A stretch of DNA of 64,000 nt from Rubripirellula lacrimiformis (lineage in GTDB: Bacteria; Planctomycetota; Planctomycetia; Pirellulales; Pirellulaceae): positions 7,998,001-8,062,000 of the forward strand of contig NZ_CP036525.1 in assembly GCF_007741535.1 (NCBI RefSeq), read 5' to 3'. Under the pieces are notes generated by a model. It did no database searches. It saw only the letters and a program-made list of their open reading frames with translations, and had not been told where the DNA came from. The translations under genes and the position numbers were made by a program. Shown piece by piece: positions 34,868-43,808 of this stretch; within the stretch, counting starts at the first letter, position 1; each line of letters begins with the position of its first letter.

Positions 34868-36760
34868 GGGCACGCGGTTAAACGTCAGTGCACCGGGGCA
34901 GCTTGCGAATGCTCGTTTCGCCGTGTGGGCATCGCCCCGTCTGGTTGGGTGATGGACGCGCGGCCCGATGGGCACGCGGTTAAACGATGGATACCGGGGC
35001 TGCTTGCGAATGCTCGTTTAACCGCGTGGGCATCGCCCCGTGCGTTTGGGTGATGGACGCGCGGCCCGGTGGGCACGCGGTTAAACGATGGATACCGGGG
35101 CTGCTTGCGAATGCTCGTTTAACCGCGTGGGCATCGCCCCGTGCGTTTGGGTGATGGACGCGCGGCCCGGTGGGCACGCGGTGAAACGATAGATACCGGG
35201 GCTGCTTGCGAATGCTCGTTTAACCGCGTGGGCATCGCCCCGTGCGTTTGGGCGATGGACGCGCGGCCCGCTGGGCACGCGGTGAAACGATGGGTACCGG
35301 GGCTGCTTGCGAATGCTCGTTTAACCGCGTGGGCATCGCCCCGTGCGTTTGGGCGATGGACGCGCGGCCCGCTGGGCACGCGGTGAAACGATGGGTACCG
35401 GGGCTGCTTGCGAATGCTCGTTTAACCGCGTGGGTACCGCCCCGGGTGTTTGGGCGATGGACGCGCGGCCCGCTGGGCACGCGGTTAAACGATGGGTACC
35501 GGGGCTGCTTGCGAATGCTCGTTTAACCGCGTGGGCATCGCCCCGTGCGTTTGGGCGATGGACGCGCGGCCCGCTGGGCACGCGGTGAAACGATGGGTAC
35601 CGGGGCTGCTTGCGAATGCTCGTTTAACCGCGTGGGTACCGCCCCGGGTGTTTGGGCGATGGACGCGCGGCCCGCTGGGCACGCGGTTAAACGATGGGTA
35701 CCGGGGCTGCTTGCGAATGCTCGTTTAACCGCGTGGGCATCGCCCCGTGTGTTTGGGCGATGGACGCGCGGCCCGGTGGGCACGCGGTTAAACGATGGGT
35801 ACCGGGGCTGCTTGCGAATGCTCGTTTAACCGCGTGGGCATCGCCCCGTGTGGTTGGGCGTGGACGCGCGGCCCGATGGGCACGCGGTGAAACGATGGAT
35901 ACCGGGGCTGCTTGCGAATTTTCGTTTCGCCGTGTGGGTATCGCCCCGTCTGGTTGGGTGATGGACGCGCGGCCCGGTGGGCACGCGGTTAAACGATGGG
36001 TACCGGGGCTGCTTTCGAATGCTCGTTTAACCGTGTGGGTATCGCCCCGTGTGTTTGGGTGATGGACGCGCAGCCCGCTGGGCACGCGGTTAAACGATAG
36101 ATACCGGGGCAGCTTGCGAATGCTCGTTTCGCCGTGTGGGTATCGCCCCGTCTGGTTGGGTGATGGACGCGCGGCCCGATGGGCACGCGGTTAAACGATG
36201 GGTACCGCCCCGGGTGTTTGGGCGTGGACGCGCGGCCCGATGGGCACGCGGTTAAACGATGGGTACCGGCCCGTGTGTTTGGGCGCGGACGCGCGGCCCG
36301 GTGGGCACGCGGTTAAACGATGGGTACCGGGGCTGCTTGCGAATTTTCGTTTAACCGCGTGGGCATCGCCCCGTGTGTTTGGGTGATGGACGCGCGGCCC
36401 GATGGGCACGCGGTTAAACGATGGGTACCGGGGCTGCTTGCGAATGCTCGTTTAACCGCGTGGGCATCGCCCCGTGCGTTTGGGTGATGGACGCGCGGCC
36501 CGCTGGGCACGCGGTTAAACGATGGATACCGGCCCGTGTGGTTGGGCGTGGACGCGCGGCCCGATGGGCACGCGGTTAAACGATGGGTGCCGCCCCGTGT
36601 GGTTGGGCGTGGACGCGCGGCCCGATGGGCACGCGGTTAAACGATGGGTACCGCCCCGTCTGGTTGGGTGATGGACGCGCGGCCCGGTGGGCACGCGGTG
36701 AAACGATGGGTACCGGGCCGGGTGTTTGGGCGTGGACGCGCGGCGCGGTGGGCACGCGGG
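34868..36760. repeat. tandem array C: about 21 hairpin-forming units of 101 and 61 bp
   Basis: The landmark GACGCGCGG recurs 21 times from 34955 to 36735. Twelve successive spacings of 101 (one of 100) are followed by a mix of 61-62 (six) and 101 (two). A full unit contains a perfect 15-bp inverted repeat, CACGCGGTTAAACGA and TCGTTTAACCGCGTG (for example 35478-35492 with 35519-35533) with a 26-base loop. Short units lack about 40 bp including the right arm, so they cannot form the hairpin. The unit lengths are not multiples of three, so open frames on both strands change register from unit to unit and are not genes. It separates the convergent DUF533 and 389-aa genes. Confidence 0.95.
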
Positions 36761-36773
36761 TCGCCGGTGCGAA

Positions 36774-37943
36774 CTACGCGGCCTGTCGGTCTTCGCCCGT
36801 TCGCTGGATGCCTGTGGGCTTTAGGGCTTCGGCATTGATGTTGGCAACTAGGGCGTCGTATTCGGTTGCCAGCTGCTGGAAATCGGCGGCATCGGGCGAC
36901 CGCATCGAGAGCTTTTCTCCGACCCGGTCGGCGCGGCGGCGCAATCGATAGTCGTGATAGATTTCGACGGCTTCGCGAAGTTCGTCCATGTGAGCCGAAT
37001 CGAATCCGGCGTCGCTGGTCAAATCGCTTAGCATCAGCGAGACCGCGCTTTGTGACATGAAGTGATTCAGTTCATCGTTGCATCGGCCATCCAGACTGAT
37101 CACGACGTAGGGGATATCGCCATCGTAGGGACGTCCAGTTTCTGCATGCGTCAACTTCCCGCCCGAAATCACGTGCGTTTTCAGCACCTGCCGTTCGTCT
37201 TCGTCATCCTGCATCATCAATGCAAAATTGGCGACCGGGATCGTTGATCCAGGACGAGCAAAGGTAATCCCTTCGGTCGCTCGAAAGGCCGCACGGCGGT
37301 CGAATAGAGTGTCGCCCAACCGGCCCACCAAGGTGGCGATCGCAGAGGCGCCATGCAGATGCAAACTGGCGGGTGCGAACAAAGGCAGCCCGGCCGCACT
37401 GGAAAGCACTTCGGCGAACTGTTGAAATTCGTCGCCTGGAAATTCATCAAACCCGAACTTGATCGTCAACGACGAATTCCGCTGCGTCAGCGCGGGCGAA
37501 TAAAACACGACGGGCGTGCCAAGTTCATCAGCGTGCGGTGTTGAAAATCCGCTGTGGGCGGCCACGTTGCGGCGCAGCAGATTGACCGCCGTCGTCGCTT
37601 CGCCGAGCACCGGGGAACTCTTGATTGCCGAGGTGACAATCATGTCCGCCGAACGGCGAAACAGATTTCGCTTTGGAAAGCGGCCGGTGTAGACATGTCG
37701 AATTTCGATCGTCAGCGGCTTGCCAATGCCAATCGGTTCGAAAGGAGTCCGTGTGGCGACGGGCGAGACCATGGAACCACGCAGATCGGCAACGGTCAGC
37801 CGACCGGTCGAAAATTCAAGCGCGGCATCCGCTGGCGAATCCGAGGCATGGTGCGAAAAGCTGGCGAATTCACCACTTTCGGTCTTCGCAAGAATCTCGT
37901 CTTCATCGATCAAGGCACCGCCGTAGGCGTAAAACATTCCCAT
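36774..37943 (-). CDS. protein of unknown function (389 aa)
   Basis: The protein starts MGMFYAYGGALIDEDEIL at an ATG (37943) and shows no signal peptide or membrane span. It appears as a globular alpha/beta protein with several beta-rich stretches: VVFYSPALTQRNSSLTIKFG, then HLHGASAIATLVGRLGDTL and DIPYVVISLDGRCNDEL. The C-terminal helices (about 310-370) are strongly charged (YHDYRLRRRADRVGEKL). No motif that I can tie to an enzyme family is visible. The stop lies about 14 bases from the end of repeat array C. The 56-bp gap to the lipoprotein gene upstream, in the same direction, is compatible with co-transcription. Confidence 0.7.
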   Translation of the reverse strand: MGMFYAYGGALIDEDEILAKTESGEFASFSHHASDSPADAALEFSTGRLTVADLRGSMVSPVATRTPFEPIGIGKPLTIEIRHVYTGRFPKRNLFRRSADMIVTSAIKSSPVLGEATTAVNLLRRNVAAHSGFSTPHADELGTPVVFYSPALTQRNSSLTIKFGFDEFPGDEFQQFAEVLSSAAGLPLFAPASLHLHGASAIATLVGRLGDTLFDRRAAFRATEGITFARPGSTIPVANFALMMQDDEDERQVLKTHVISGGKLTHAETGRPYDGDIPYVVISLDGRCNDELNHFMSQSAVSLMLSDLTSDAGFDSAHMDELREAVEIYHDYRLRRRADRVGEKLSMRSPDAADFQQLATEYDALVANINAEALKPTGIQRTGEDRQAA

Positions 37944-37998
37944 CGAAATTGACTCTCACGTGACGCGATGGTGGATTGCCAAGGATCGTGCGATGGCC

Positions 37999-38979
37999 TT
38001 AGTACTGTGTTCCAGGCCGACGCCACAACAGGTTGTCGTTGGACGATGCAGGCGTGGGATTGGTGCTCGGTCCGCTGGAAACAGGTCCGCTAGAAACCGG
38101 GACACTGGTATTGGTTTGGAAATTCGATTGATTCCGAATGGGCACTGCACCAGCGGCGACCGACTGGGGCAGGGGAGTCAGTGAGGTGGCGGCCACCTGG
38201 GCGGGCTGATTTCCATAGGCCTGTTGATTTGCATAGTCAGCGGTGTTGAAGGACTGCGGGTTCGATGGCGGCAGGTTCGATGGCGCCACGTACGGGTTCG
38301 CTGCCATAGCGGGCGTAGTCGATTGCCATGCAGCGTTGGCCCCCGGATTCACGCCGGGCTGATACTGCTGTGGACTGGGATAGCCTGCCACGGGCGGGTT
38401 CCCGGTTTGGTAGCCGTTCGTCGGAAACGCTTGATAGGTCACCGGGGCTGTCGGTCGGTATCCCGGTGGGCTCGGGGCACCGGTCAGATCGATCACTTGC
38501 ATTCCCCCTGCCCGCGGGTTGCTAGGCGGTGTTGGGGCTGTCGCCGGTGCATTCGGCAGCGCCGGGCCACTGGCAATGTTGGATGTCGTTTCGGTCCACG
38601 ATGCGGGGCGAACGCCGGAACCGATCGGGGCGGCGTTGGCCAACGATGGGTTCATGGCGGCGGGCGCCATTGCCGGATTGGTTTGGTTGAAAGGTATCGT
38701 CGGTGCGCCGCTGCCCAGTGCGGCAGATGCCTGAGGTGCCGGAGCCAGATAGCCGTTGTTGGGTTGGCTGAATGAACCTGTGGGCGGCGGGGCGACCCGC
38801 GTCGGTCCACCAAACGGTCCCAAGCTGGGCGATTGGCCAGGCGACACGGGAGACAGCGGCCCCACGGGAGCAAGAGACCCCGCCGAAGCGGATCCCGTCG
38901 TTTGCCGACAGCCAGCCATCCCGATCGCCATCATGGCAAGCAGGGCAGAGGCAATCATGGGGAATTCAATATTTCGCAT
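37999..38979 (-). CDS. Pro/Ala/Asn-rich lipoprotein of unknown function
   Basis: The ATG at 38979 gives 326 aa (a TTG two codons upstream is an alternative). The leader MIASALLAMMAIGMAGC ends in a lipobox (GMAG-C, Cys about 24). The mature chain is low in complexity: Pro, Ala, Gly, Asn, Ser and Gln dominate, with PSNLPPSNPQSFNTADY-like stretches and no stable domain. It would be a flexible, membrane-anchored envelope protein. Its open frame and signal support a real gene. It is probably followed by the 389-aa gene in one transcript. Confidence 0.75.
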   Translation of the reverse strand: MRNIEFPMIASALLAMMAIGMAGCRQTTGSASAGSLAPVGPLSPVSPGQSPSLGPFGGPTRVAPPPTGSFSQPNNGYLAPAPQASAALGSGAPTIPFNQTNPAMAPAAMNPSLANAAPIGSGVRPASWTETTSNIASGPALPNAPATAPTPPSNPRAGGMQVIDLTGAPSPPGYRPTAPVTYQAFPTNGYQTGNPPVAGYPSPQQYQPGVNPGANAAWQSTTPAMAANPYVAPSNLPPSNPQSFNTADYANQQAYGNQPAQVAATSLTPLPQSVAAGAVPIRNQSNFQTNTSVPVSSGPVSSGPSTNPTPASSNDNLLWRRPGTQY

Positions 38980-39292
38980 GTCCAAACACCGTCGCGGTGA
39001 GGAGTTTCAGTGACCGACTTCCGAGCTTTAACAAAAATCAAGATTTTGTCGAAAGACCAGATAAAACACTTCTGGCCAGTAAAACACGATACGAAGCGTC
39101 AAAATTCGATTGCGAAGCAGCAGAGTTCCGCTGCGGCGTTGCCGGACCAGGCCGCATGTGGATCGCCAAACCAGCCCCGCACGACGATCTGGGCCAATCT
39201 TGCCTGCGAGCCTATAATGACCAAATCCAACCTGGACGATGGCCCAGCGGCATCGCCCGTTTCTCTCGTAAACTCTGGACAAAACCTGAACC
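38980..39292. other. divergent promoter region
   Basis: The 313 bp between the lipoprotein gene (minus) and the HMA gene (plus) contain an A-rich stretch at 39025-39100 but no repeat, RNA gene or identifiable operator. Confidence 0.45.
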
Positions 39293-39679
39293 ATGCGTGG
39301 ACTTGCATACGCCGTCGCCGCGATCGCCGCGGTCGGAATCATGATCGCCATCGGCACCGGCCCCACCAGCGAACCCACCGCACCGGCCAGCTCTGCATCG
39401 GCCACCACGGCGGACGTCTCGCTCGCTTCGACCGACAGCCCCGGCACGCTGACGATTAGCGTTCCCGAAATGCACTGTGCTGTGTCGTGTTTCCCACGCG
39501 TCAAAGCCGCCTTGGAAAACACTGCTGCGGTCAAAAGCGTCGAACTGGGCCCGCAAAAAGAAGAAGGCCTGATCGACAATCGCCAAGTGATCGTCAGCTA
39601 CGATGCCGGATTCAGTCCTAAGGGAGCCTTGGACCTGCTTCAAGAAGAAGGCTTCACCGATTCGACGGTCATCCAGTAA
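39293..39679 (+). CDS. exported heavy-metal-associated (HMA) domain protein with CxxxC site
   Basis: The 128-aa protein has an N-terminal hydrophobic segment (MRGLAYAVAAIAAVGIMIAI) acting as a signal or anchor, a Ser/Thr/Ala linker, and an HMA fold in residues 50-128: GTLTISVPEMHCAVSCFPRV, KAALENTAAVKSVEL, then GFSPKGALDLLQEEGF. The metal loop reads MHCAVSC, so the cysteines are CxxxC instead of the usual CxxC of copper chaperones such as CopZ. It would bind a soft metal outside the cytoplasm. The GTG of the CbiX-like gene is nine bases after its stop, so both are probably one operon devoted to metals. Confidence 0.82.
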   Translation: MRGLAYAVAAIAAVGIMIAIGTGPTSEPTAPASSASATTADVSLASTDSPGTLTISVPEMHCAVSCFPRVKAALENTAAVKSVELGPQKEEGLIDNRQVIVSYDAGFSPKGALDLLQEEGFTDSTVIQ

Positions 39680-39688
39680 CCAGCGATC

Positions 39689-40507
39689 GTGAATTCACCA
39701 GCCTCGATCGACGTGAACGTTTCGCCTGGACAGTCGACCGCCGCTGGTCTGTTGCTGATCGGACACGGGACCCGTGACCAGACGGGCACCGATCAGTTTT
39801 TCGAACTCGGACGGATCCTGGCTGATCGGCTGGGTTCGGTACCGGTCGCAGTGTCGCTGCTGGAATTCCAAGAGCCGACGATCCCGCAGGCCTTTCAGGA
39901 ATTGATCGACCGAGGCGTCCAGAGAGTCCACGTGGCGCCTTTGTTGCTGTTCGCCGCAGGGCATGCCAAAGACGATATACCGGCCATCATCCGCCAGTGC
40001 ATTGGTGAATCGCCCGAGGTCACCACCGAGCAATCACGGCCGCTATCGCGTCACCCATCGATCGTCGAATTGATGGTCGAACGGATATCGGAATCGTTGG
40101 CGATGACCAATTCGCCGCCATCACGAACGGCGCTGATCGCCGTAGGTCGTGGCAGCCGCTGGCCATGTGCATCGACCGACATGCGAATGTTGACCGAGAT
40201 CGTTGCCCAACGCTTTGCGTTTGCAGCATCTGCCACTGCCTTCTATGCGATGGCATCCCCTTCGCTGCCGGAAGTCATCGACCAGGTGGCCGGATCCGGC
40301 CAATTTGATTCGATCGTGATCCACCCGCACCTGCTGTTCGAGGGCCGGCTGTACCAAGCGATCATGGATCAGGTCAACGAGGCAGGCATGAAGCATGCCG
40401 ATGTCAAGTTCATCGTTTCCAACTATCTGGGACCGCATGCCAATGTCGCCGATGCAATCATCGACCGCAGCGGACTTGGTGCAACGCAGAATCCAGAGCG
40501 GGCCTAG
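39689..40507 (+). CDS. CbiX/SirB-type sirohydrochlorin chelatase
   Basis: This 272-aa protein begins at GTG 39689. It has two class II chelatase-like halves. The first holds LLLIGHGTRDQTGTDQFFEL, with the catalytic His in GHGTR, then the second conserved His in PLLLFAAGHAKDDIP. The second half begins LIAVGRGSRWP, where the first His is replaced, and has VIHPHLLFEGRLY. Such long CbiX proteins insert cobalt, nickel or iron into sirohydrochlorin for cobalamin, F430 or siroheme. The metal cannot be read from sequence. No other tetrapyrrole genes lie in the window; the HMA protein just upstream suggests linked metal supply. Confidence 0.9.
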   Translation: MNSPASIDVNVSPGQSTAAGLLLIGHGTRDQTGTDQFFELGRILADRLGSVPVAVSLLEFQEPTIPQAFQELIDRGVQRVHVAPLLLFAAGHAKDDIPAIIRQCIGESPEVTTEQSRPLSRHPSIVELMVERISESLAMTNSPPSRTALIAVGRGSRWPCASTDMRMLTEIVAQRFAFAASATAFYAMASPSLPEVIDQVAGSGQFDSIVIHPHLLFEGRLYQAIMDQVNEAGMKHADVKFIVSNYLGPHANVADAIIDRSGLGATQNPERA

Positions 40508-40534
40508 TGCTAGCCGTAATGTTGATTGGATTCG

Positions 40535-40951
40535 GAGAACACCGAAAGTCTTGGCGACTTCCGCTACGAAACGAGAACACCGAAAGTCTTGGCGACTTCC
40601 GCCACGAAAGGAGAACACCGAAAGTCTTGGCGACTTCCGCTACGAAAGGAGAACACCGAAAGTCTTGGCGACTTCCGCTACGAAAGGAGGACACCGAAAG
40701 TCTTGACGACTTCCGCTACGAAATGAGAACATCGAAAGTCTTGGCGACTTCCGCTACGAAACGAGGACACCGAAAGTCTTGGCGACTTCCGCTACGAAAG
40801 GAGGACACCGAAAGTCTTGACGACTTCCGCTACGAAACGAGGACACCGAAAGTCTTGGCGACTTCCGTTACGAAAGGAGGACACCGAAAGTCTTGGCGAC
40901 TTCCGCTACGAAATGAGGACATCGAAAGTCTTGGCGACTTCCGCTACGAAT
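40535..40951. repeat. tandem array of 38-bp units, family B core (11 units)
   Basis: Eleven contiguous units of 38 bp start GAGAACACC or GAGGACACC and share the core CGAAAGTCTTGGCGACTTCC then GCTACGAAA. AAGTC-TTGGC-GACTT forms a small stem in each. Variation is limited to a few positions. The core is the same as in the 54-bp array beside IS copy 2, while the linkers are unrelated. The array separates the convergent CbiX and 907-aa genes. It has no spacers, so it is not a CRISPR. Confidence 0.95.
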
Positions 40952-40974
40952 GATTCATGGCATGGGGCTGAACG

Positions 40975-43698
40975 CTAGCGGGCCACATCGATCACTGCAT
41001 CGGCGACCAACCGGTCGGCGTACTGGGTCACGGTCGCGGCGGATCCGCGGAACCATTTCATCGGTGGCGCCACATAGTCGGCCGGAGCCACCAGGGGTGC
41101 GACCTCGCCTCGCCATGCGGTGCTGATCCACTGGCCAGTGGCCGGCGAATACTGGTAGTCGCCTCCCAAGGTGCACTGCAATGGCACGCCCAGGACTCGC
41201 TGAACTTCGGCCAGACAATGCTCCGGCCTGGCACCCAGCTGCCGTGTCATCAACGACAACAAGCTGGCCCCGGCGATGCTGCTTTCTCTGGCATGGCTAT
41301 ACAATTGCGCATTGACCCAGCCTTCGATCTGGCTGCCGCTCAGGTTGCCGACTTGGGCGCGGATCTGAGCCAGATCGGATGCTTCGGTCGCCGCTAGATG
41401 CGGCAGGCTGGCCTGCAGCACTTCGGGCTGGAACGACAGCACGCTGAACTGACCATCGCTGTAGCGGTACATACCGCCGATCAAACGATTGATGCCGGGT
41501 GCAACCGGCTGACCTCGCCCCAACCCCAGCGGCAACCGGTCTAGCATCCCCGGCTGCGGCCAAGCCCCTAGGTAACCTGGGATCCCCTGGATCGATCGAT
41601 AGATATTCAACAGACCTTGGAAATCGTCGGGATTCGGCGGATGCGAATCTTTGATCGCGGCGAACACGTGAGTCGGCGGGCCCAGCCGATCCGACGCGAC
41701 GTGAGCCTGGGCAGCGATGATGTCATCGGGTGCAAAATTCATCGCCACGCGGGTCGGTGGCCCTAAGTACTTGGACCATTTGCCGTACTTTTCCGGCCCC
41801 AGTGGTGCGACTTCGGCGTGCACCATGATTCGTTCCCCGCCGTCACCACCATCGACGCCTTCCATCGGCTGGCGTCCGACGCCGACCATGATTGGATCGA
41901 TCGTTGGAAATCGTGTTTCATATTGCCGTGCGATCTGGGCATACCAACGGGCTTCGTCCGGCGTGACCAAATCAATCGGAACATCGGCAATCGGCAGAAA
42001 CTGTCCTCGTGCACCACGCCGGGTATCCATGACCTGATCGCCCACACTGATAGCCCCACTGCCGTCGGGACGCACACCAAAACCGACCGGCAAGAATCCA
42101 CCGTCGATCCAATCGTCGACACCCACCAAGTTCGTCCCCGTGGCTTTGGATTCATGATCCGCCGCCATCCGTGCCAGATGCATCATCGCGACCTCGGCAT
42201 TGGCCGACAAACGACGACGAAGTTCGATCAGATACCGTGGTGACACCAACCCGCGAAGCATCTCGGGCGAGAAATAGGCAAAGACCGTGTCCTCGCGATC
42301 CAGCGGCATCAATTGACGGGCCAGCCGAAACGACGACGACGCCCCCAGAGACTGTTTCGACTTTCCGACTTCCAAAAACCGTTCCGCCAAGGTTCGACTG
42401 TTGGTGACGAAAAAGAAATCGCCATCCTGAACCATGAACGATCGAACGCGGTTGTCGGCGGAACTCAGCAGCGTCGCCGCCTGCCCACCGACCGTTACTT
42501 TCTTGAGCGTGACTTCGGAATCACTGCCAGCCAACTGGCTGCGATCATTGTTGAAGGACGTCCGCAGGGCGAACGCATTCTTGGCCTGGAACATGACTCC
42601 TAAACTCGCGCCATCGGTCATGAACAAGTCACGGCCGACGATCGCCTGGTCCTGGATCACTTGCGGTCCCAGCATCCGGGACAGTTCGGTGGTTTTCAAA
42701 TTCAACTGCTGCTCGATCCGCTTGCTGGCCCCCAGTTCGAATCCACGCAGCATTGCCATGTTCGAGATGTCACCACCATAGTCACGCGACAGATCCGCAA
42801 ACCAGGTGTAGTTTTGGAACGAACCGTAGCGAATGTAGAAGCACTCTGGCGGCACTCGCGTCGCCATCGGTTCGACCGGAATATCGGCCAACTGTGGGTC
42901 ATCAAACAGGGGTGCCCACGCCGGTGGCGCAGGCAAGGGCAGGGTGGCCTCGGGTGCCGGTCGCCCACTTTGATCGATGAATCCGACGGCCGATCGGCGA
43001 TAGATCGAACGCCCGATTTCCTCGGCCCCAGCGACCAACTTCAATGCGCTTAGCAGGTCGTCATCTTGAGATTCGGTGGCGTCGAACCAGGCTGGTATCG
43101 GCATCCGAAGCCGGCGAGCCAGCATGGCGATCAAGTAATCTTCGACCCACGTTGGATAGTCCGCCGCATTGATCTGGTCGCGGGTCGCTGCGGTGTAACC
43201 GTTCCACCACCCGACCAAAGCCTGCTGGTGTCCGGCCGGATTCTGCTCGGGCACCACATCGTAGGAACCGATCGTCGCGGTGGCGTCCGTGATCTGCACT
43301 CGCAGCGGCGCGTCCCCGACGAACAGGAACCGGACCCGGCGAGCGACCGTTTGATCGACTGGCGGTTCCGGATCGGCGATCTCGCGGATCAACTGGCCCA
43401 AACGGCCTAGCAAGCGACCGTTTCCCGGCGGCGGGACCGGCGTCTCGCTAGCCCGTGGCACGTCGATTTTGATGTCTTCCGAATACGAATACAGCACTCG
43501 CCCGTCGGCCGATTGGGCCTGAATCGGCGGTGGAGTCTGGCCCACAATCGGACGGGCCAATGGGATTTCGACGGTCGCCACCCCCAATGGCTGACCCGCG
43601 ATGGCACTGACGTACACGTCCACCGCGTGGGCCGAAGAAGCCCCAAAATCACCGACCAGCACCAAGGACAACACCATCACAGACAGCAGAGAACGCAT
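40975..43698 (-). CDS. large secreted protein of unknown function (907 aa)
   Basis: A signal peptide is clear (MRSLLSVMVLSLVLVGDFGA, cleavage near AHAV). The mature protein has a beta-rich N-terminal part (about 25-160). A long alpha/beta body follows, including YTAATRDQINAADYPTWVED, then a segment FLFVGDAPLRVQITDATATI. Residues 400-500 resemble a self-contained domain (LMPLDREDTVFAYFSPEMLR, DVPIDLVTPDEARWYAQIA). A C-terminal region ends RLVADAVIDVAR. No catalytic motif is evident. Large exported proteins of this kind without known domains are common in planctomycetes. It stands alone, with promoters shared divergently with argH. Confidence 0.75.
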   Translation of the reverse strand: MRSLLSVMVLSLVLVGDFGASSAHAVDVYVSAIAGQPLGVATVEIPLARPIVGQTPPPIQAQSADGRVLYSYSEDIKIDVPRASETPVPPPGNGRLLGRLGQLIREIADPEPPVDQTVARRVRFLFVGDAPLRVQITDATATIGSYDVVPEQNPAGHQQALVGWWNGYTAATRDQINAADYPTWVEDYLIAMLARRLRMPIPAWFDATESQDDDLLSALKLVAGAEEIGRSIYRRSAVGFIDQSGRPAPEATLPLPAPPAWAPLFDDPQLADIPVEPMATRVPPECFYIRYGSFQNYTWFADLSRDYGGDISNMAMLRGFELGASKRIEQQLNLKTTELSRMLGPQVIQDQAIVGRDLFMTDGASLGVMFQAKNAFALRTSFNNDRSQLAGSDSEVTLKKVTVGGQAATLLSSADNRVRSFMVQDGDFFFVTNSRTLAERFLEVGKSKQSLGASSSFRLARQLMPLDREDTVFAYFSPEMLRGLVSPRYLIELRRRLSANAEVAMMHLARMAADHESKATGTNLVGVDDWIDGGFLPVGFGVRPDGSGAISVGDQVMDTRRGARGQFLPIADVPIDLVTPDEARWYAQIARQYETRFPTIDPIMVGVGRQPMEGVDGGDGGERIMVHAEVAPLGPEKYGKWSKYLGPPTRVAMNFAPDDIIAAQAHVASDRLGPPTHVFAAIKDSHPPNPDDFQGLLNIYRSIQGIPGYLGAWPQPGMLDRLPLGLGRGQPVAPGINRLIGGMYRYSDGQFSVLSFQPEVLQASLPHLAATEASDLAQIRAQVGNLSGSQIEGWVNAQLYSHARESSIAGASLLSLMTRQLGARPEHCLAEVQRVLGVPLQCTLGGDYQYSPATGQWISTAWRGEVAPLVAPADYVAPPMKWFRGSAATVTQYADRLVADAVIDVAR

Positions 43699-43808
43699 AT
43701 CGAAAGTTTCTTAGAGTTAGCGGGGTCGCCCACCCGCAGGGCGCCGACGATAATGCCGGTTGAATCGTTCTATTATTGAAGTTGTCGCCCATTCGGGATA
43801 GTCACGCA

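Noticed and set aside
34885-36550. Many open frames of 60-130 codons on both strands of array C
   Set aside because: The unit length (101 or 61) is not a multiple of three, so each frame drifts through different registers; there are no ribosome-binding sites and no domain. They result from stop-poor G+C-rich repeats.
40507-40953. A 148-codon frame across the 38-bp array, and the CRISPR-like look of the array
   Set aside because: The units are contiguous with no unique spacers, no cas gene is near, and 38 bp is not a multiple of three, so it is neither a CRISPR nor a repeat protein gene.
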